Shown: in pieces, positions 8,430 to 16,872 of the stretch
Position numbering within the stretch: the stretch's first letter is position 1
Layout: each line of letters begins with the position of its first letter
DNA from: Mycobacterium sp. IS-1590
Lineage (GTDB): Bacteria; Actinomycetota; Actinomycetes; Mycobacteriales; Mycobacteriaceae
Reading direction: 5' to 3'
Length of the DNA: 64,000 bases
Assembly (NCBI RefSeq): GCF_001500025.1
Contig: NZ_LQIW01000045.1
Span: forward strand, 248,001-312,000
Notes under the pieces: model-generated
The model's database searches: none
What the model was told of the DNA's origin: nothing
What the model saw: the letters and a program-made list of their open reading frames with translations, nothing else
Made by a program: the position numbers and the translations under genes

Positions 8430-10262
8430 ATGGCAAGACTCTCCGAGCTCCCGTCGCAAGCGTTCGCCAAGGCTCAACAACTCGTCGAACGCGGGTCGGC
8501 TGAGCTGCATTACGCCGCCAAGATGTTCGGCGCGGGCGCGTTCAAGATCGAACCACCGCAGAACGTCGCCGGAATGCTCGCCGACATCCGGCGGTGGGGC
8601 GAATTCGGGATGATCCCGGCACTGAATGCGCGCCGCACCCCCGATCGCACCGCGATCATCGACGACTTCGGCGAGATGACCTTCAAAGAACTCGACGACG
8701 CCGCGCACTCGGTCGCCAACGGCCTGCTGGAGAAGGGCGTCAAGGGCGGTGACGGGATCGCGATCCTGGCCCGCAACCACCGGTGGTTCCTCGTCGCGCT
8801 GTACGGCGCCGCCCGCACAGGCGCGCGGATCATCCTGCTCAACAGCGAGTTCTCGGGGCCGCAGGTCAAGGAGGTGTCCGAACGTGAGGGCGCCAAGCTG
8901 ATCATCTATGACGACGAGTACTGCCAGGCCGTGTCCAAGGCGGATCCGCCGCTGGGCAAGCTGCGCGCGCTCGGTGTGAACCCCGACAAGGATGAACCGT
9001 CGAACAGCACCGACGAGACGCTCGAGGACTTCGTCTCGCGTCACTCGGGTAAGGCTGCGCCCAAGGCGAGCAAGCACTCGTCGGTGATCATCCTGACCAG
9101 TGGAACGACGGGAACCCCCAAGGGCGCCAACAGAAGTACACCGCCCACCCTCGCCCCTATCGGCGGGGTGCTGTCGCATGTGCCGTTCAAGGGCGGCGAG
9201 ATCACCGCACTTCCGGCGCCGATGTTTCACGCTTTGGGCTTCCTGCACGCGACGATCTCGATGATGTTGGGTACGACGCTGCTGCTGCGCAGGCGGTTCA
9301 AGGCCGCCAAGGTGCTCGAGGACATCGAGGAGCACAAGGTGACCGCCGTTGTGGTCGTGCCGGTGATGTTGTCGCGCATGCTCGACGCGCTCGACGAGAT
9401 GGATCGCAAGCCCGATCTGTCCTCGCTGCGAATCGTGTTCGTGTCCGGGTCGCAGCTGGGCGCGGAGATGGCGCAGCGCGGGCTCAAGATGCTCGGACCC
9501 GTCATCTACAACTTGTACGGGTCGACCGAGATCGCGTTCGCCACGATCGCGCGGCCCGAGGATCTGGAGAAGAACCCGGCGACCGTCGGACCGGTTGTCA
9601 AGGGCGTGAAGGTCAAGATCCTCGACGACGACGGAAACGAATTGCCGCAGGGCGAGGTCGGGCGGATTTTCGTCGGCAACTTCTTCCCGTTCGAGGGCTA
9701 CACCGGTGGCGGCCACAAGCAGATCATCGACGGGTTGATGTCGTCGGGTGACGTCGGCTATTTCGACGAGAACGGTCTGCTCTACGTCAGCGGCCGAGAC
9801 GACGAGATGATCGTCTCCGGCGGCGAGAACGTGTTCCCGGCCGAGGTGGAGGACCTGATCAGCGGTCATCCCGAGGTCGTCGAAGCCACCGCGGTGGGCG
9901 TCGAGGACAAGGAGTGGGGGCACCGGTTGCGGGCCTTTGTCGTCAAGGCCGACGGTGCCTCGATCGGCGAGGACGACATCAAGGGATACGTCCGCGAGCA
10001 TCTGGCGCGCTACAAGGTGCCGCGCGAGGTGGTATTCCTCGACGAGTTACCACGCAACCCGACCGGCAAGATCCTCAAACGCGAGCTCCGGGAAATGGAC
10101 GTCGACGGAGACGGCGAGAAGGCAAAGGCCGACGGAGACGGTGAGAAAGGTAAGGCCGACGGAGGCGGCGAGAAGGGGAAGGCCGACGGCGCTGAGAAGA
10201 AGGCCGACGAGAAGGCTGACGAGAAAGCGGACGAGAAAGCGGACGCCAACAAGTCGGACTAG
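8430..10262 (+). CDS. fadD2: Fatty-acyl-CoA/AMP ligase FadD2
   Basis: This 610-residue ANL-superfamily enzyme activates fatty acids through an acyl-adenylate. The P-loop motif ILTSGTTGTPKGANRS is clear, as are the adenine motif YNLYGSTE, the hinge SGRDDEMIVSGGENVFP and the C-terminal catalytic Lys in NPTGKILKREL. After residue about 555 comes a Lys/Asp/Glu/Ala-rich tail built of repeated GEKxKADG and DEKA units, not part of the enzyme fold. Position beside polD2 matches Rv0270 fadD2. The chain-length preference is not readable. Confidence 0.9.
   Translation: MARLSELPSQAFAKAQQLVERGSAELHYAAKMFGAGAFKIEPPQNVAGMLADIRRWGEFGMIPALNARRTPDRTAIIDDFGEMTFKELDDAAHSVANGLLEKGVKGGDGIAILARNHRWFLVALYGAARTGARIILLNSEFSGPQVKEVSEREGAKLIIYDDEYCQAVSKADPPLGKLRALGVNPDKDEPSNSTDETLEDFVSRHSGKAAPKASKHSSVIILTSGTTGTPKGANRSTPPTLAPIGGVLSHVPFKGGEITALPAPMFHALGFLHATISMMLGTTLLLRRRFKAAKVLEDIEEHKVTAVVVVPVMLSRMLDALDEMDRKPDLSSLRIVFVSGSQLGAEMAQRGLKMLGPVIYNLYGSTEIAFATIARPEDLEKNPATVGPVVKGVKVKILDDDGNELPQGEVGRIFVGNFFPFEGYTGGGHKQIIDGLMSSGDVGYFDENGLLYVSGRDDEMIVSGGENVFPAEVEDLISGHPEVVEATAVGVEDKEWGHRLRAFVVKADGASIGEDDIKGYVREHLARYKVPREVVFLDELPRNPTGKILKRELREMDVDGDGEKAKADGDGEKGKADGGGEKGKADGAEKKADEKADEKADEKADANKSD
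10108..10250 (+). repeat. Tandem Lys/Asp/Glu repeat tract in the fadD2 3' end
   Basis: The last part of fadD2 consists of short degenerate in-frame repeats: about 18-24-base units encoding GEKAKADGD/GEKGKADGG, then 12-base units encoding DEKA. The tract probably arises by replication slippage. It is likely unstructured and could vary in length between strains. Confidence 0.75.
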
Positions 10263-10272
10263 CCACGCTGCT

Positions 10273-10295
10273 GCACCCCGCGCGACGGCGGGTGC
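10273..10295. terminator. Imperfect hairpin between convergent fadD2 and a small membrane gene
   Basis: GCACCC at 10273-10278 pairs with GGGTGC at 10290-10295 around a GC-rich loop with partial further pairing. It lies in the 34-base gap between two converging genes and could terminate either. The evidence is weak because no U-tract follows. Confidence 0.4.
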
Positions 10296-10296
10296 C

Positions 10297-10608
10297 TCAG
10301 TCGGCCATCGCGGCCGCGCCGGGAATCGACAGGCACACCAGCATCAGTAGCAGCAGGAACCATCCGGCACCCTGCCACTGCACCCACGCGCCCTGGGCTT
10401 TCCACTCACGGTAGGTCCTGATGAACGCGCCCAGACCGCCGAGCAGCAGGATTGTGGGCACCGTCGAGGCGGCGATGACTGACGTCTTCGACACGAGGGC
10501 GTAGATGACGAATGCGACGGCGGCCACCGCGACCACCACTGCGGTGTAGGTGGCGGCGGCCCGAAACGCTTTCGGCCGGTCCCAGCGCTTCTCGACATCG
10601 TTGGTCAT
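10297..10608 (-). CDS. Small membrane protein of unknown function
   Basis: This 103-residue protein has three likely membrane segments: AATYTAVVVAVAAVAFVIYALV (about 18-39), a shorter one around TVPTILLLGGLGAFI (about 49-63), and a C-terminal GWFLLLLMLVCLSI (about 83-96). The N-terminal 15 residues are charged and presumably cytosolic. No domain is recognised. It lies convergent with fadD2 and 39 bases downstream of a small secreted-protein gene on the same strand. Confidence 0.65.
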   Translation of the reverse strand: MTNDVEKRWDRPKAFRAAATYTAVVVAVAAVAFVIYALVSKTSVIAASTVPTILLLGGLGAFIRTYREWKAQGAWVQWQGAGWFLLLLMLVCLSIPGAAAMAD

Positions 10609-10647
10609 GACTGACGTGTTGCCTTCGGTGCGATCGTTAAACGCCCA

Positions 10648-10923
10648 TCAGGGGCCGTTGATGTACCACGACAGGCATCCGGGGATGTCACGGCAGGCGA
10701 TCACCGCGGTCTGGTCGGGCGGACCGCCGCGGATCTTCGGCGGACGTTTACCGAAGTTGCACGAGGTCGCCCACGGGTTCCCGGGGATGATGCCGGGATA
10801 GCAGGGTGCGGCCTGGTCGCGTGGCGCTGGATCAGCGGTAGTGGCGGTCGGTGCCAGCAACAGCCCCAGCATCGCCGAGGCGCCGACAACGACGCGGGCG
10901 ATCCGGATACTCATGCCACTCAT
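10648..10923 (-). CDS. Small secreted cysteine-containing protein
   Basis: The 91-residue frame (start 10923; ATG three codons in is an alternative) has a typical signal peptide: RIARVV, then a hydrophobic GASAMLGLLLAPTATTADP core with a likely cleavage after TTA. The mature part, about 60 residues, is Pro/Gly-rich with four cysteines, which would fit two disulfides. No catalytic motif is seen. Many mycobacteria encode small exported proteins of this type with unknown function. Confidence 0.68.
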   Translation of the reverse strand: MSGMSIRIARVVVGASAMLGLLLAPTATTADPAPRDQAAPCYPGIIPGNPWATSCNFGKRPPKIRGGPPDQTAVIACRDIPGCLSWYINGP

Positions 10924-10997
10924 TGCTGGCCGCTCATCGTCACCGCCAACCGCTCGAACGCAACCGCAGACTTCAGGCTACGCCGGTGAGCAAGCGC

Positions 10998-13229
10998 TTA
11001 CGGATCGCGCGGCAGCCCCAGCAGGCGCTCGGCGATGATGTTGAGCTGTACCTCGGTCGTGCCGCCGTAGATCGTGGTGGCCCTGCTGCCGAGCAGGTAC
11101 TCCGCCCACCGGCCGGGCTCCTGCTTCGGATCTCCGATCGCGCCGTCGGTGCCGAACGAGGACACCGCGAACTCCGCGTAGCCCTGGCCGGTCTTCATCG
11201 ACAGCAGTTTGGAGATCGCCGCGGCCGGCATCGGATCGCCACCGGCCAGGGTGAGCAGCGTCGAGCGCATGTTGAGAACCTTGGCGGCGTGGCCTTCGGC
11301 GATGAGCCTGCCCGCGTGGTTCTGCTCGATCTGGTCGAACTGCCCGTCCTGGAGGAACTTGATGAAGTCGGCCAAACTGGCCAGGAACGGCGGCTCGCTG
11401 CTGCCGATCGACACTCGCTCGTTGGTCAGCGTGTTGCGGCTCACCTCCCAACCCCGGTTCACCTCGCCGAGCACCATCTCGTCGGGCACGAACACGTCAT
11501 CGATGAAAACGGTGTTGAACATCGCGTTGCCGGTCAGCTCGCGCAGCGGTTTGACCTCTACGCCCTCGCTGGCCATGTCGAGCAGGAAGTACGTGATCCC
11601 ATTGTGTTTCGGCGCCGATGGGTCGGTGCGCGCCAACAGCGCGCCCCACTGTGAGTACTGCGCACCGGTGGTCCAGATCTTCTGCCCGGTGATCCGCCAG
11701 CCGCCGTCGACCTTGGTCGCCTTGGTGGTCAGGCTGGCCAGGTCCGAACCCGCACCCGGCTCGGAAAACAGCTGACACCAGATCATTTCACCGCGGAAGG
11801 TGGGCGGCAGGAAACGCTGTTGCTGTTCGTCCGTGCCGAACGCGACGATCGAGGGGATGATCCAGGCGGCGATGCCCATCTGCGGCCGCTTGACCCGGCC
11901 GCTGTCGAACTCCTGGGCGATGATGATCTGCTCGACGGGACCTGCTGCACGTCCCCACGGCTTGGGCAGATGCGGTTGCACCCAGCCGCCCTCGGCGATC
12001 GCGACATTGCGCTCTTCACGTGGAATGGCTTTGAGCGCAGCCACTTCCGCGCGGATCTCATCGCGCAGCTTCTCGGTATCGGGGTCGAGGTCGATGTTGA
12101 GCTTGCGCATACCCGTGCTGGTCGCGACGTCGACGACCTGCTGCGGGTAGTCGGCATGCCTGCCGAAACCGGCCGCCAGCACCAGCGCACGCCGGTAGTA
12201 CACATTCGTGTCGTGCTCCCAGGTGAACCCGATGCCGCCGTGCACCTGGATACAGTCCTGAGCGCAGTGTTGGGCGGCCTCGGGTGCCAGCGTGGCCGCC
12301 ACGGCCGCGGCGAACTCGAATGCGGTTTCGGCAGAGCCGGTCTCGGGGTTCTCACCGCTTCTCACATGCGCGGTGAACTCGTCGATGGCGCGCGCCGCAT
12401 CCCAGACAGCGGCCGTTGCCCGCTCGGTGTCGGCGATCATCGAGGCGCACTTGTGCTTGATGGCCTGGAACTGGCCGATGGGCCTGCCGAACTGCTCGCG
12501 GATCTTGGCGTACGCCGCCGCGGTGTCGGTGGCCCACCGCGCCACGCCGACGCACTCCGCGGACAACAGCGTCGAAATCAGCGCGCGAGCCAACGGCCGG
12601 CTCAAATTGCTGAGCACCCGATCGTCGCCCACTTCGATGGCGTTCGCGCGCACGTGCGCCAGCGGGCGCAGCGGGTCGAGGCTGTCGACGGGTTCGATCT
12701 CCAGTTGGTCGGCGTCGAAGATCACCCATTCTTCGCCACTCTCGATCGCGACCGGCAGCACCAGCAGCGACGCCTCTGCGGCGGCGGGAACGGCGCGCAC
12801 CTCACCGCGGATGACCAGTCCGGCGGCATCGCCTTCGCCGTGGCGGGTGGCGGTCAGGCTCGAGTCGATGGCGTAAGTCGCGATCGTCGCGCCGGAGGCC
12901 AGGTCGCCCAACTGTGTGGCGTTGGGGTCGTGTGCGGCGATCAGCGCGCTGGCGATGGCCGACGGAACAAACGGGCCCGGCACGGCGCCGTAACCGAACT
13001 CCGCGGCGACGATGGCCAACTCGAGTATCCCGAAGCCTTGGCCACCAACGTCTTCGGACAGGTGCACACCTTGCAGGCCCTGATCGGCCGCGCCCTTCCA
13101 GTAGGGCGGCGGATTGGGGATCGGCGTCTCCAGCGCTTCGTGCAGCACCTCGGAGGGGGCCACCCGAGCGACGAAGGACCGCACCGAGTCGGCCAGATCG
13201 TTGTGCTCAGGATTGATTGCGATGGGCAT
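10998..13229 (-). CDS. fadE6: Acyl-CoA dehydrogenase FadE6, double-domain
   Basis: This 743-residue protein contains two acyl-CoA dehydrogenase modules in tandem. The N-terminal copy (about 1-360) ends with QDCIQVHGGIGFTWEHD, the C-terminal substrate/FAD motif. The second (about 370-743) has LFSEPGAGSDLASLTTKA, GQKIWTTGA, and the final GTTEVQLNIIAERLLGLPRDP. Most ACADs are about 380 residues, so this is a natural fusion, as in Rv0271c (about 731). One active centre per pair would fit the heteromeric actinobacterial ACADs that act on CoA esters such as steroid side chains. The substrate here is unknown. Confidence 0.9.
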   Translation of the reverse strand: MPIAINPEHNDLADSVRSFVARVAPSEVLHEALETPIPNPPPYWKGAADQGLQGVHLSEDVGGQGFGILELAIVAAEFGYGAVPGPFVPSAIASALIAAHDPNATQLGDLASGATIATYAIDSSLTATRHGEGDAAGLVIRGEVRAVPAAAEASLLVLPVAIESGEEWVIFDADQLEIEPVDSLDPLRPLAHVRANAIEVGDDRVLSNLSRPLARALISTLLSAECVGVARWATDTAAAYAKIREQFGRPIGQFQAIKHKCASMIADTERATAAVWDAARAIDEFTAHVRSGENPETGSAETAFEFAAAVAATLAPEAAQHCAQDCIQVHGGIGFTWEHDTNVYYRRALVLAAGFGRHADYPQQVVDVATSTGMRKLNIDLDPDTEKLRDEIRAEVAALKAIPREERNVAIAEGGWVQPHLPKPWGRAAGPVEQIIIAQEFDSGRVKRPQMGIAAWIIPSIVAFGTDEQQQRFLPPTFRGEMIWCQLFSEPGAGSDLASLTTKATKVDGGWRITGQKIWTTGAQYSQWGALLARTDPSAPKHNGITYFLLDMASEGVEVKPLRELTGNAMFNTVFIDDVFVPDEMVLGEVNRGWEVSRNTLTNERVSIGSSEPPFLASLADFIKFLQDGQFDQIEQNHAGRLIAEGHAAKVLNMRSTLLTLAGGDPMPAAAISKLLSMKTGQGYAEFAVSSFGTDGAIGDPKQEPGRWAEYLLGSRATTIYGGTTEVQLNIIAERLLGLPRDP

Positions 13230-13238
13230 ACCTGCACC

Positions 13239-14276
13239 TCACTGTGACGGACCGTCCCTATTAACCGGTCGGTTGGGAGACACGATACTGTTCACGACGT
13301 TGGCCAGTTCACGGCCGTCCCACAGCCGGCGGCAGTTGTCCAGACCGTGCTCCAGATACCTGCGCATGGTGTCGGCGGTGTACCAGGTGACGTGTGGGGT
13401 GAGCACGACGTTGTCGAGTCCGAGCAGCGGGTCGTCGACCGGTACGGGCTCGGTGGCGAAGACGTCGAGGCCCGCGCCGGCCAGCCTCCCCGAGCGCAGC
13501 GCTTCGACGAGTGCGGGCTCGTCGACGATGGGTCCGCGGCTGGTGTTGACCAGGACCGCGCCGGACTTCATCCGGTCCAGCGCGGCGGGGTCGATCAAGC
13601 CCGCTGTCGCGTCGGTCAGCGGTAGATGCAGCGAGACGATGTCACTGGCGGCCAGCAGATCGGGCAAGGCACGCCAGCCGGGATGGCCGTCGTCACGCGT
13701 ACTGGTGTGCAGGACCTCGGCACCCATCGCCTGCACGATCCGCTCGACCCTCGTTGCGACGTTGCCGTAGCCGACCAAACCCACCGTGCAGCCCCCGATG
13801 TCGCGCACGGTCTCACCCAGGCTCGGGTCGGACGGCCACCCCCGTCCCCGGCGAGTGGCTTGGTCGAGTTCGGTCAGCCTGCGCAGGACTGCCAGCATCA
13901 GCAACACCGCGCCCTCGGCGACCGACGGTGCGTTGGCCCCTGGCATGTTGGCCACCGCGATGCCCAGATCGGTCGCTCTGCCCACGTCGATGGTGTTGAC
14001 CCCGGCGCCCATCTTGTGCACCAGCAGGCAACGCTCTGCTGTGGCGAGATCGTCTCCGGAGATCGGCCGGAGCACATGCCAGATCACATCGGCCTCGGGG
14101 AGCTCACGGTAGAAGGTTGCGTCGTCGTCTTCCGCGCAGTAGCGGATGTCGAGCCAATCAGATTGCGGTGCAACGAAATCAATGGCCTTCGGGCCGGGCG
14201 TGAAGTGTGCCAGAACCCTCAGCGGTGAGCGCCCGCGCGACGACTCGACCTCTAACGCCACCGCTTCGCGATCCAC
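13239..14276 (-). CDS. D-2-hydroxyacid dehydrogenase (NAD-dependent)
   Basis: This 345-residue protein has the two-domain formate/glycerate dehydrogenase layout. The Rossmann motif is VGLVGYGNVATRV, followed by the substrate/cofactor signature NTSRGPIVDEPALVEAL and the conserved FATEPVP with a downstream catalytic His in LTPHVTWYT. Likely activity is reduction of a 2-keto acid. The start is GTG 14276, which overlaps the upstream esterase stop by 25 bases, so the two are translationally close. In M. tuberculosis this position, between fadE6 and Rv0272c, has no such gene, so it is an insertion relative to that order. Confidence 0.85.
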   Translation of the reverse strand: MDREAVALEVESSRGRSPLRVLAHFTPGPKAIDFVAPQSDWLDIRYCAEDDDATFYRELPEADVIWHVLRPISGDDLATAERCLLVHKMGAGVNTIDVGRATDLGIAVANMPGANAPSVAEGAVLLMLAVLRRLTELDQATRRGRGWPSDPSLGETVRDIGGCTVGLVGYGNVATRVERIVQAMGAEVLHTSTRDDGHPGWRALPDLLAASDIVSLHLPLTDATAGLIDPAALDRMKSGAVLVNTSRGPIVDEPALVEALRSGRLAGAGLDVFATEPVPVDDPLLGLDNVVLTPHVTWYTADTMRRYLEHGLDNCRRLWDGRELANVVNSIVSPNRPVNRDGPSQ

Positions 14277-15394
14277 TTGGCGATGGTATCGGCTTGTTCG
14301 CTGCGGGCCCCGGGAGTGGTGAAGTAGTGGTCGGTATCGATCGAGGACTGGGTCTTATCCGTGCCGGCAAGCGCGTCGAAGATGTGCTGGGCGTCCGACG
14401 GGAACACGCCGGTGTCCTGGTCGGCGCTGATCACCAGCGCCGGACACGTGATTCGGTTGAGGTGCGGTTCGGCGCGGGTTTGGGCGTATCGCAGGCTCCA
14501 CATGCCGATCCAGTTGCGCAATGTGCAGGCCGCGGCGATACCGCGGGCAGATCTGTTGGCCTGCACCGGCACTCCGGCATAACACATGTTCGCGGGTCGT
14601 TTGGTCGGCTCCAGGGTGGGATCGACCATGCGCGGGTCTGCCCATGTCCGCAACACCGAGAACGGGCGGTCGGAGAAACCCGCCTTGCGCACATGTTCGA
14701 GTTCGGCCTCGGCCCAGTCTGTGATCGCGTGGTTTCGTGCGATCTGGGCGGCCCGGTACCGTTCGACGAACTCGGCCGAGAACGGTGGGCCGTTCTTCTC
14801 GTCGAAGAGATCGAGATCGGGATCGCATGCGACGGCGTCGGTTTCGTCGACAACCGACGCGTCCATCCAGGCGGTGAGCACGTCGGGGCGGCCGGGATGC
14901 GCTGCGGTCGAGACATACCCGTCGGCGGCGGGCAGGTCGGTCAGGCCCGCCGCGGGACGCATTCCCGGAAGCGGTGTGACGTGTGGGTCCACGGCCTGCG
15001 CCTGGTACGCCGCCATCAGCGAACCACCTCCAGAGTTTCCCAACAGCACAACGGTTTCCACGTCCTGAACCTCGCGCAGCCACCGCACCCCGACGCCAAT
15101 GTCCACCAGCGCGTGGTCGAGCAGGAAGCTGCTCTCGAACCCGCGATAGCGGGTGTTCCAGCCGAGGAAGCCGATACCTCGGGTGGCCATGTAATCGGCG
15201 AGATAATGCTCGGAGAAGTCGATCTGGTAGTGCGCGGCGATCATCGCGATCTTCGGTTTGCGACCGACCCCGCGGTGATAGAGGCCCTGGCACGGATGTC
15301 CGCCCGCACCCGCCCGCCGGGCCGTGGGGGAGTCGAGGCCGACGAACTCACGAGTGACACCCGGCGTTGCGGTGGTCGACGGTGTCCTGCTCAT
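14252..15394 (-). CDS. Alpha/beta-hydrolase (Rv0272c-like)
   Basis: The start is placed at ATG 15394, which follows a GGGGGGCAG ribosome-binding site; the open frame extends eight codons further. The 380-residue protein has an alpha/beta-hydrolase fold with nucleophile elbow GNSGGGS, a late Asp in SADQDTGVF and a catalytic His in DTDHYFTTPGARSE. The substrate is unknown, likely an ester or thioester. It is followed by the hydroxyacid dehydrogenase with a 25-base overlap. A 34-codon frame ends across its start codon. Confidence 0.8.
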   Translation of the reverse strand: MSRTPSTTATPGVTREFVGLDSPTARRAGAGGHPCQGLYHRGVGRKPKIAMIAAHYQIDFSEHYLADYMATRGIGFLGWNTRYRGFESSFLLDHALVDIGVGVRWLREVQDVETVVLLGNSGGGSLMAAYQAQAVDPHVTPLPGMRPAAGLTDLPAADGYVSTAAHPGRPDVLTAWMDASVVDETDAVACDPDLDLFDEKNGPPFSAEFVERYRAAQIARNHAITDWAEAELEHVRKAGFSDRPFSVLRTWADPRMVDPTLEPTKRPANMCYAGVPVQANRSARGIAAACTLRNWIGMWSLRYAQTRAEPHLNRITCPALVISADQDTGVFPSDAQHIFDALAGTDKTQSSIDTDHYFTTPGARSEQADTIAKWIAKRWR

Positions 15395-15495
15395 TCGAGC
15401 TGCCCCCCATCCGCCCAAAGTGTAAGGGCTGCAGGATGTTCAGCGATCTTGATGATCGGTCTGACCGGCAGCGGGACGTGCGGGACGATCGTCAT
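15391..15495 (-). CDS. Possible 34-residue coupled ORF upstream of the Rv0272c-like gene
   Basis: The frame from ATG 15495 stops at 15391-15393, and its TGA overlaps the next gene's ATG in the ATGA arrangement of translational coupling. The peptide ends IAEHPAALTLWADGGQLE. No clear ribosome-binding site precedes it and codon third positions are only moderately GC-rich, so it may be chance. It is listed because of the exact stop/start overlap. Confidence 0.25.
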   Translation of the reverse strand: MTIVPHVPLPVRPIIKIAEHPAALTLWADGGQLE

Positions 15496-15589
15496 AGCGG
15501 TGCCGGTCCGTTCGTCATTGCTCGCGATTGCCCCTGATGCTAAATTCGATTTGCGTTTCTGGCCAGAGATTCGCGCTAGGAGGCGCCCC

Positions 15590-16165
15590 ATGATCAGGCC
15601 CGACAATCCCAACACCGAGTTCGAACTCGGCGGCATCAACCACGTCGCGCTGGTGTGCTCGGATATGGCGAAAACCGTCGATTTCTACAGCAACATCCTC
15701 GGCATGCCGTTGATCAAGTCGCTCGATCTGCCGGGAGGCATGGGCCAGCACTTCTTCTTCGACGCCGGCAACGGCGACTGCGTCGCGTTCTTCTGGTTCG
15801 CCGACGCACCGGACCGGGTCGCGGGTATCTCCTCGCCCGAGGCCATTCCGGGAATCGGGGACATCGTCAGCGCCGTCAGCACGATGAACCATCTGGCTTT
15901 TCACGTGCCCGCCGAGAAATTCGACGAATACCGGCAGCGACTCAAGGCCAAGGGTGTGCGGGTCGGTCCGGTGCTCAATCACGACGACAGCGAGGCCCAG
16001 GTTTCGCCGACGGTGCACCCCGGTGTGTATGTCAGGTCGTTCTACTTCCTCGACCCGGATGGCATCACACTCGAATTCGCCTGCTGGACAAAGGAATTTG
16101 GCGAGAGTGACACGAGGGCTACGCCGAGAACCGCAGCAGATCGCCGACCGAGGGTGACCGTCTGA
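15590..16165 (+). CDS. VOC-superfamily (glyoxalase/dioxygenase-fold) protein, Rv0274-like
   Basis: The start at ATG 15590 follows AGGAGG at 15578-15583. The 191-residue protein begins with ELGGINHVALVCSDM, the first beta-strand of a vicinal-oxygen-chelate domain with a metal-binding His, and has a second module (MNHLAFHVPAEKFDEY) and the C-terminal metal-ligand stretch RSFYFLDPDGITLEFA. This pattern fits lyase or extradiol-type VOC proteins, and the reaction is not assignable. It converges with a TetR gene, whose stop is five bases downstream. Confidence 0.82.
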   Translation: MIRPDNPNTEFELGGINHVALVCSDMAKTVDFYSNILGMPLIKSLDLPGGMGQHFFFDAGNGDCVAFFWFADAPDRVAGISSPEAIPGIGDIVSAVSTMNHLAFHVPAEKFDEYRQRLKAKGVRVGPVLNHDDSEAQVSPTVHPGVYVRSFYFLDPDGITLEFACWTKEFGESDTRATPRTAADRRPRVTV

Positions 16166-16170
16166 GCAGC

Positions 16171-16800
16171 TCAGACGTCATTCGTCGGCGCTCCCGAGAT
16201 CGCGTTGATGTTGGCCGCGAGTCGGTCGATGAGTTGGTCGGCGTTTAGATCCAAGCGGCCCGCCAGCCAGGTGCTGATCGTCTGGCCCACGCCGCCGACT
16301 GCGAAATGCGCCGTCGCTTCGTCGAGTTCGGCGGCATACGGACCCACCGCACCCACGTGCTGCAGCAGCAACTGTGCGAACAGGGCCGTGGACTCCACAC
16401 GCTTGCGCATGATGACCGTATTCGACAGCTGAACGCTGAACACCAGGCGACCCACGCGCTGATCTGCGGCGATGGTGTGCACGATGTTCGCCATCGCCGC
16501 ACGGGGCTGCTCGCGGGGTGGCGCCGCCGCGACCGCCGCCTGGGTTGTCGCCGCGATATCGGCGATCACCCAGTCATAGACCTGGGCGGCGAAGTCGTCC
16601 TTGTCGTGAAACGTCTCGTAGAAGTAGCGGACACCGAGGCCAGCCTTGGCGCAGATGGCCCGCACCGTCAACTCCGCGAGGTCCTCCGGGCCCGCGCCGA
16701 GCAGCTCGAGTCCCGCGTCGAGCAGGCGCAGCCGGCGCTGTGCCAGGCGTTGGGCCGCGTCGACGCCGCGGTAGGGGCGGACCTGTGCCATGACCGCCAT
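16171..16800 (-). CDS. TetR-family transcriptional regulator (Rv0275c-like)
   Basis: This 209-residue protein has an N-terminal TetR helix-turn-helix (LTVRAICAKAGLGVRYFYETFHDKDD, about residues 43-68) and an all-helical ligand domain. Its start (16800, or ATG at the fourth codon) lies 72 bases from the divergent MpaB-like oxygenase gene, a classical local-repressor arrangement. The corresponding Rv0273c TetR of the M. tuberculosis cluster is missing from this window. Confidence 0.87.
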   Translation of the reverse strand: MAVMAQVRPYRGVDAAQRLAQRRLRLLDAGLELLGAGPEDLAELTVRAICAKAGLGVRYFYETFHDKDDFAAQVYDWVIADIAATTQAAVAAAPPREQPRAAMANIVHTIAADQRVGRLVFSVQLSNTVIMRKRVESTALFAQLLLQHVGAVGPYAAELDEATAHFAVGGVGQTISTWLAGRLDLNADQLIDRLAANINAISGAPTNDV

Positions 16801-16801
16801 C

Positions 16802-16831
16802 TTGACACCCCGCGCCGAGCGGGGGCAATAT
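16802..16831 (+). promoter_or_regulatory. Candidate SigA-type promoter for the MpaB-like gene
   Basis: TTGACA at 16802-16807 is followed after 18 bases by CAATAT at 16826-16831, a good -35 and a weak -10 pair. It lies in the divergent gap with the TetR gene, where the repressor would be expected to bind. No perfect palindrome was found here by eye. Confidence 0.4.
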
Positions 16832-16872
16832 CAGGAAACATCCGTTCTCACATTTGCGATAGGGGTTCCCCG

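Noticed and set aside
14207..15589. Upstream extension of the VOC protein frame
   Set aside because: It crosses antisense to the Rv0272c-like gene; AGGAGG and ATG at 15578-15592 set the real start.
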